Source of the DNA: JANNFX01 sp031380225
Lineage (GTDB): Bacteria; Pseudomonadota; Alphaproteobacteria; Rhizobiales; Hyphomicrobiaceae
Direction of reading: 5' to 3'
NCBI GenBank assembly: GCA_031380225.1
Contig: JANNFX010000184.1
Location: 1 to 15,772, forward strand
DNA: 15,772 nt
The notes under the pieces are model-generated. The model was given only the letters and a program-made list of their open reading frames with translations, was not told the origin of the DNA and did not search any database. Made by a program: the position numbers and the translations under genes. Shown here piece after piece: positions 15,030 through 15,772 of the stretch; positions within the stretch are counted from its first letter, which is position 1, and the number at the start of each line of letters is the position of its first letter.

Positions 15030-15772
15030 TGCTGGTCCTCGATCATGATCGCGCGGGTGGCTACTGGGGGTCAGTTTACGTCTTCACCGCAATCAAAGGC
15101 TTGCAAGTGATTATCGATGGCCCGGTGGGCTGCGAGAATCTGCCGGTCACGTCGGTGTTGCATTATACCGATGCGCTGCCGCCGCATGAACTGCCGGTTG
15201 TGGTCACAGGTCTGTCCGAAGAAGAGCTCGGCAAGACTGGTACTGAAGGCGCGATGAAACGGGCGCACAAGACGCTTGATCCGACGCTGCCAGCTGTTGT
15301 TGTGACCGGCTCCATCGCTGAAATGATTGGCGGCGGCGTGACGCCAGAAGGCACCAACATTCAGCGCTTTCTCCCGCGGACTATTGACGAAGACCAATGG
15401 CAGAGCGCGAACCGCGCAATGGCATGGCTGTGGACGCAGTACGGACGTAAAAAAATTCCGGAATTGAAGCCCCGCGCTGAAGGTCAAAAGCCGAAGGTCA
15501 ACATCATCGGGCCGATTTACGGCACCTTCAACACGCCATCGGATTTGGCCGAGATTTGCCGTCTTGTCGAAGGCATTGGTTGCGAACTCAATATGGTGTT
15601 CCCGCTCGGTAGTCACTTGGCTGATGTGCCGAAGCTGGCCGATGCGCAAGTGAATGTTTGCATGTACCGCGAGTTCGGCCGTCTGCTCTGCGAAACGCTA
15701 GAGCGTCCATATCTCCAGGCCCCGATCGGTATGCACTCGACGACCATGTTCCTGCGCAAGCTCGGCGAATTG
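15029..15772 (+). CDS. bchZ: Chlorophyllide a oxidoreductase subunit Z (3' end outside window)
   Basis: BchZ is the NifK-like partner of BchY in the COR catalytic component. The first 248 codons are present and open to the last base, roughly half of a typical BchZ. The start reads MLVLDHDRAGGYWGSVYVFT. Cys35 in DGPVGCENLPVTSVLHYTDA is at the position of the single BchZ ligand to the [4Fe-4S] cluster in COR. Further blocks are TGSIAEMIGGGVTPEGTNI, NIIGPIYGTFNTPSDL and APIGMHSTTMFLRKLGEL. The start overlaps the bchY stop by one base. In related clusters pufBA and pufLM, encoding LH1 and reaction-centre proteins, follow bchZ; this is expected but not visible here. Confidence 0.95.
   Translation, partial: MLVLDHDRAGGYWGSVYVFTAIKGLQVIIDGPVGCENLPVTSVLHYTDALPPHELPVVVTGLSEEELGKTGTEGAMKRAHKTLDPTLPAVVVTGSIAEMIGGGVTPEGTNIQRFLPRTIDEDQWQSANRAMAWLWTQYGRKKIPELKPRAEGQKPKVNIIGPIYGTFNTPSDLAEICRLVEGIGCELNMVFPLGSHLADVPKLADAQVNVCMYREFGRLLCETLERPYLQAPIGMHSTTMFLRKLGEL

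Noticed and set aside
15071..15649. Antisense 192-residue open frame inside bchZ.
   Set aside because: Shadow of the strongly conserved bchZ N-terminal half. The true + strand gene has no stop in the window because it is cut by the edge.

Overview
This window is the core of a photosynthesis gene cluster from a purple (bacteriochlorophyll a) phototroph. Gene content, gene order and protein sequences point to an alphaproteobacterium, most likely one using the spirilloxanthin carotenoid series. Order or genus cannot be fixed from the sequence alone. Every stretch longer than about 120 bases is accounted for by a recognised gene. I see no insertion sequence, CRISPR array, tRNA, rRNA or wholly unknown gene, and no previously undescribed system. 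What is unusual lies in the regulatory architecture, the start sites and the placement of dxs.

Layout on the + strand: the 3' part of bchD (Mg-chelatase subunit), bchO, crtI (phytoene desaturase), crtB (phytoene synthase) and dxs (1-deoxy-D-xylulose-5-phosphate synthase). A minus-strand pair, crtD then crtC, follows and converges on dxs. Diverging from crtD on the + strand are crtE (GGPP synthase) and crtF (carotenoid O-methyltransferase). After a 114-base regulatory gap come bchC, bchX, bchY and the first 248 codons of bchZ, which runs off the window. Start and stop codons overlap or nearly touch at crtI/crtB, crtE/crtF, bchC/bchX and bchY/bchZ, and crtC starts inside crtD.

The genes form one pigment programme. 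Dxs makes the entry metabolite of the MEP isoprenoid pathway. CrtE makes GGPP, used for carotenoids and for the geranylgeranyl/phytyl tail of bacteriochlorophyll. CrtB and CrtI build the acyclic polyene, and CrtC, CrtD and CrtF hydrate, desaturate and methylate its ends. BchD, with BchH and BchI from outside the window, inserts Mg into protoporphyrin IX, with BchO as an accessory protein. BchXYZ (chlorophyllide a oxidoreductase) and BchC perform ring-specific steps committing to bacteriochlorophyllide a. No crtA lies between bchO and crtI, where Rhodobacter carries it.

Three exact TGT-N12-ACA palindromes, the recognition motif of the redox/light repressor PpsR (CrtJ), lie upstream of crtI, between crtD and crtE, and upstream of bchC. 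A fourth, one-base-off palindrome sits exactly 8 bases from the bchC site. They imply coordinated aerobic repression of the whole window.
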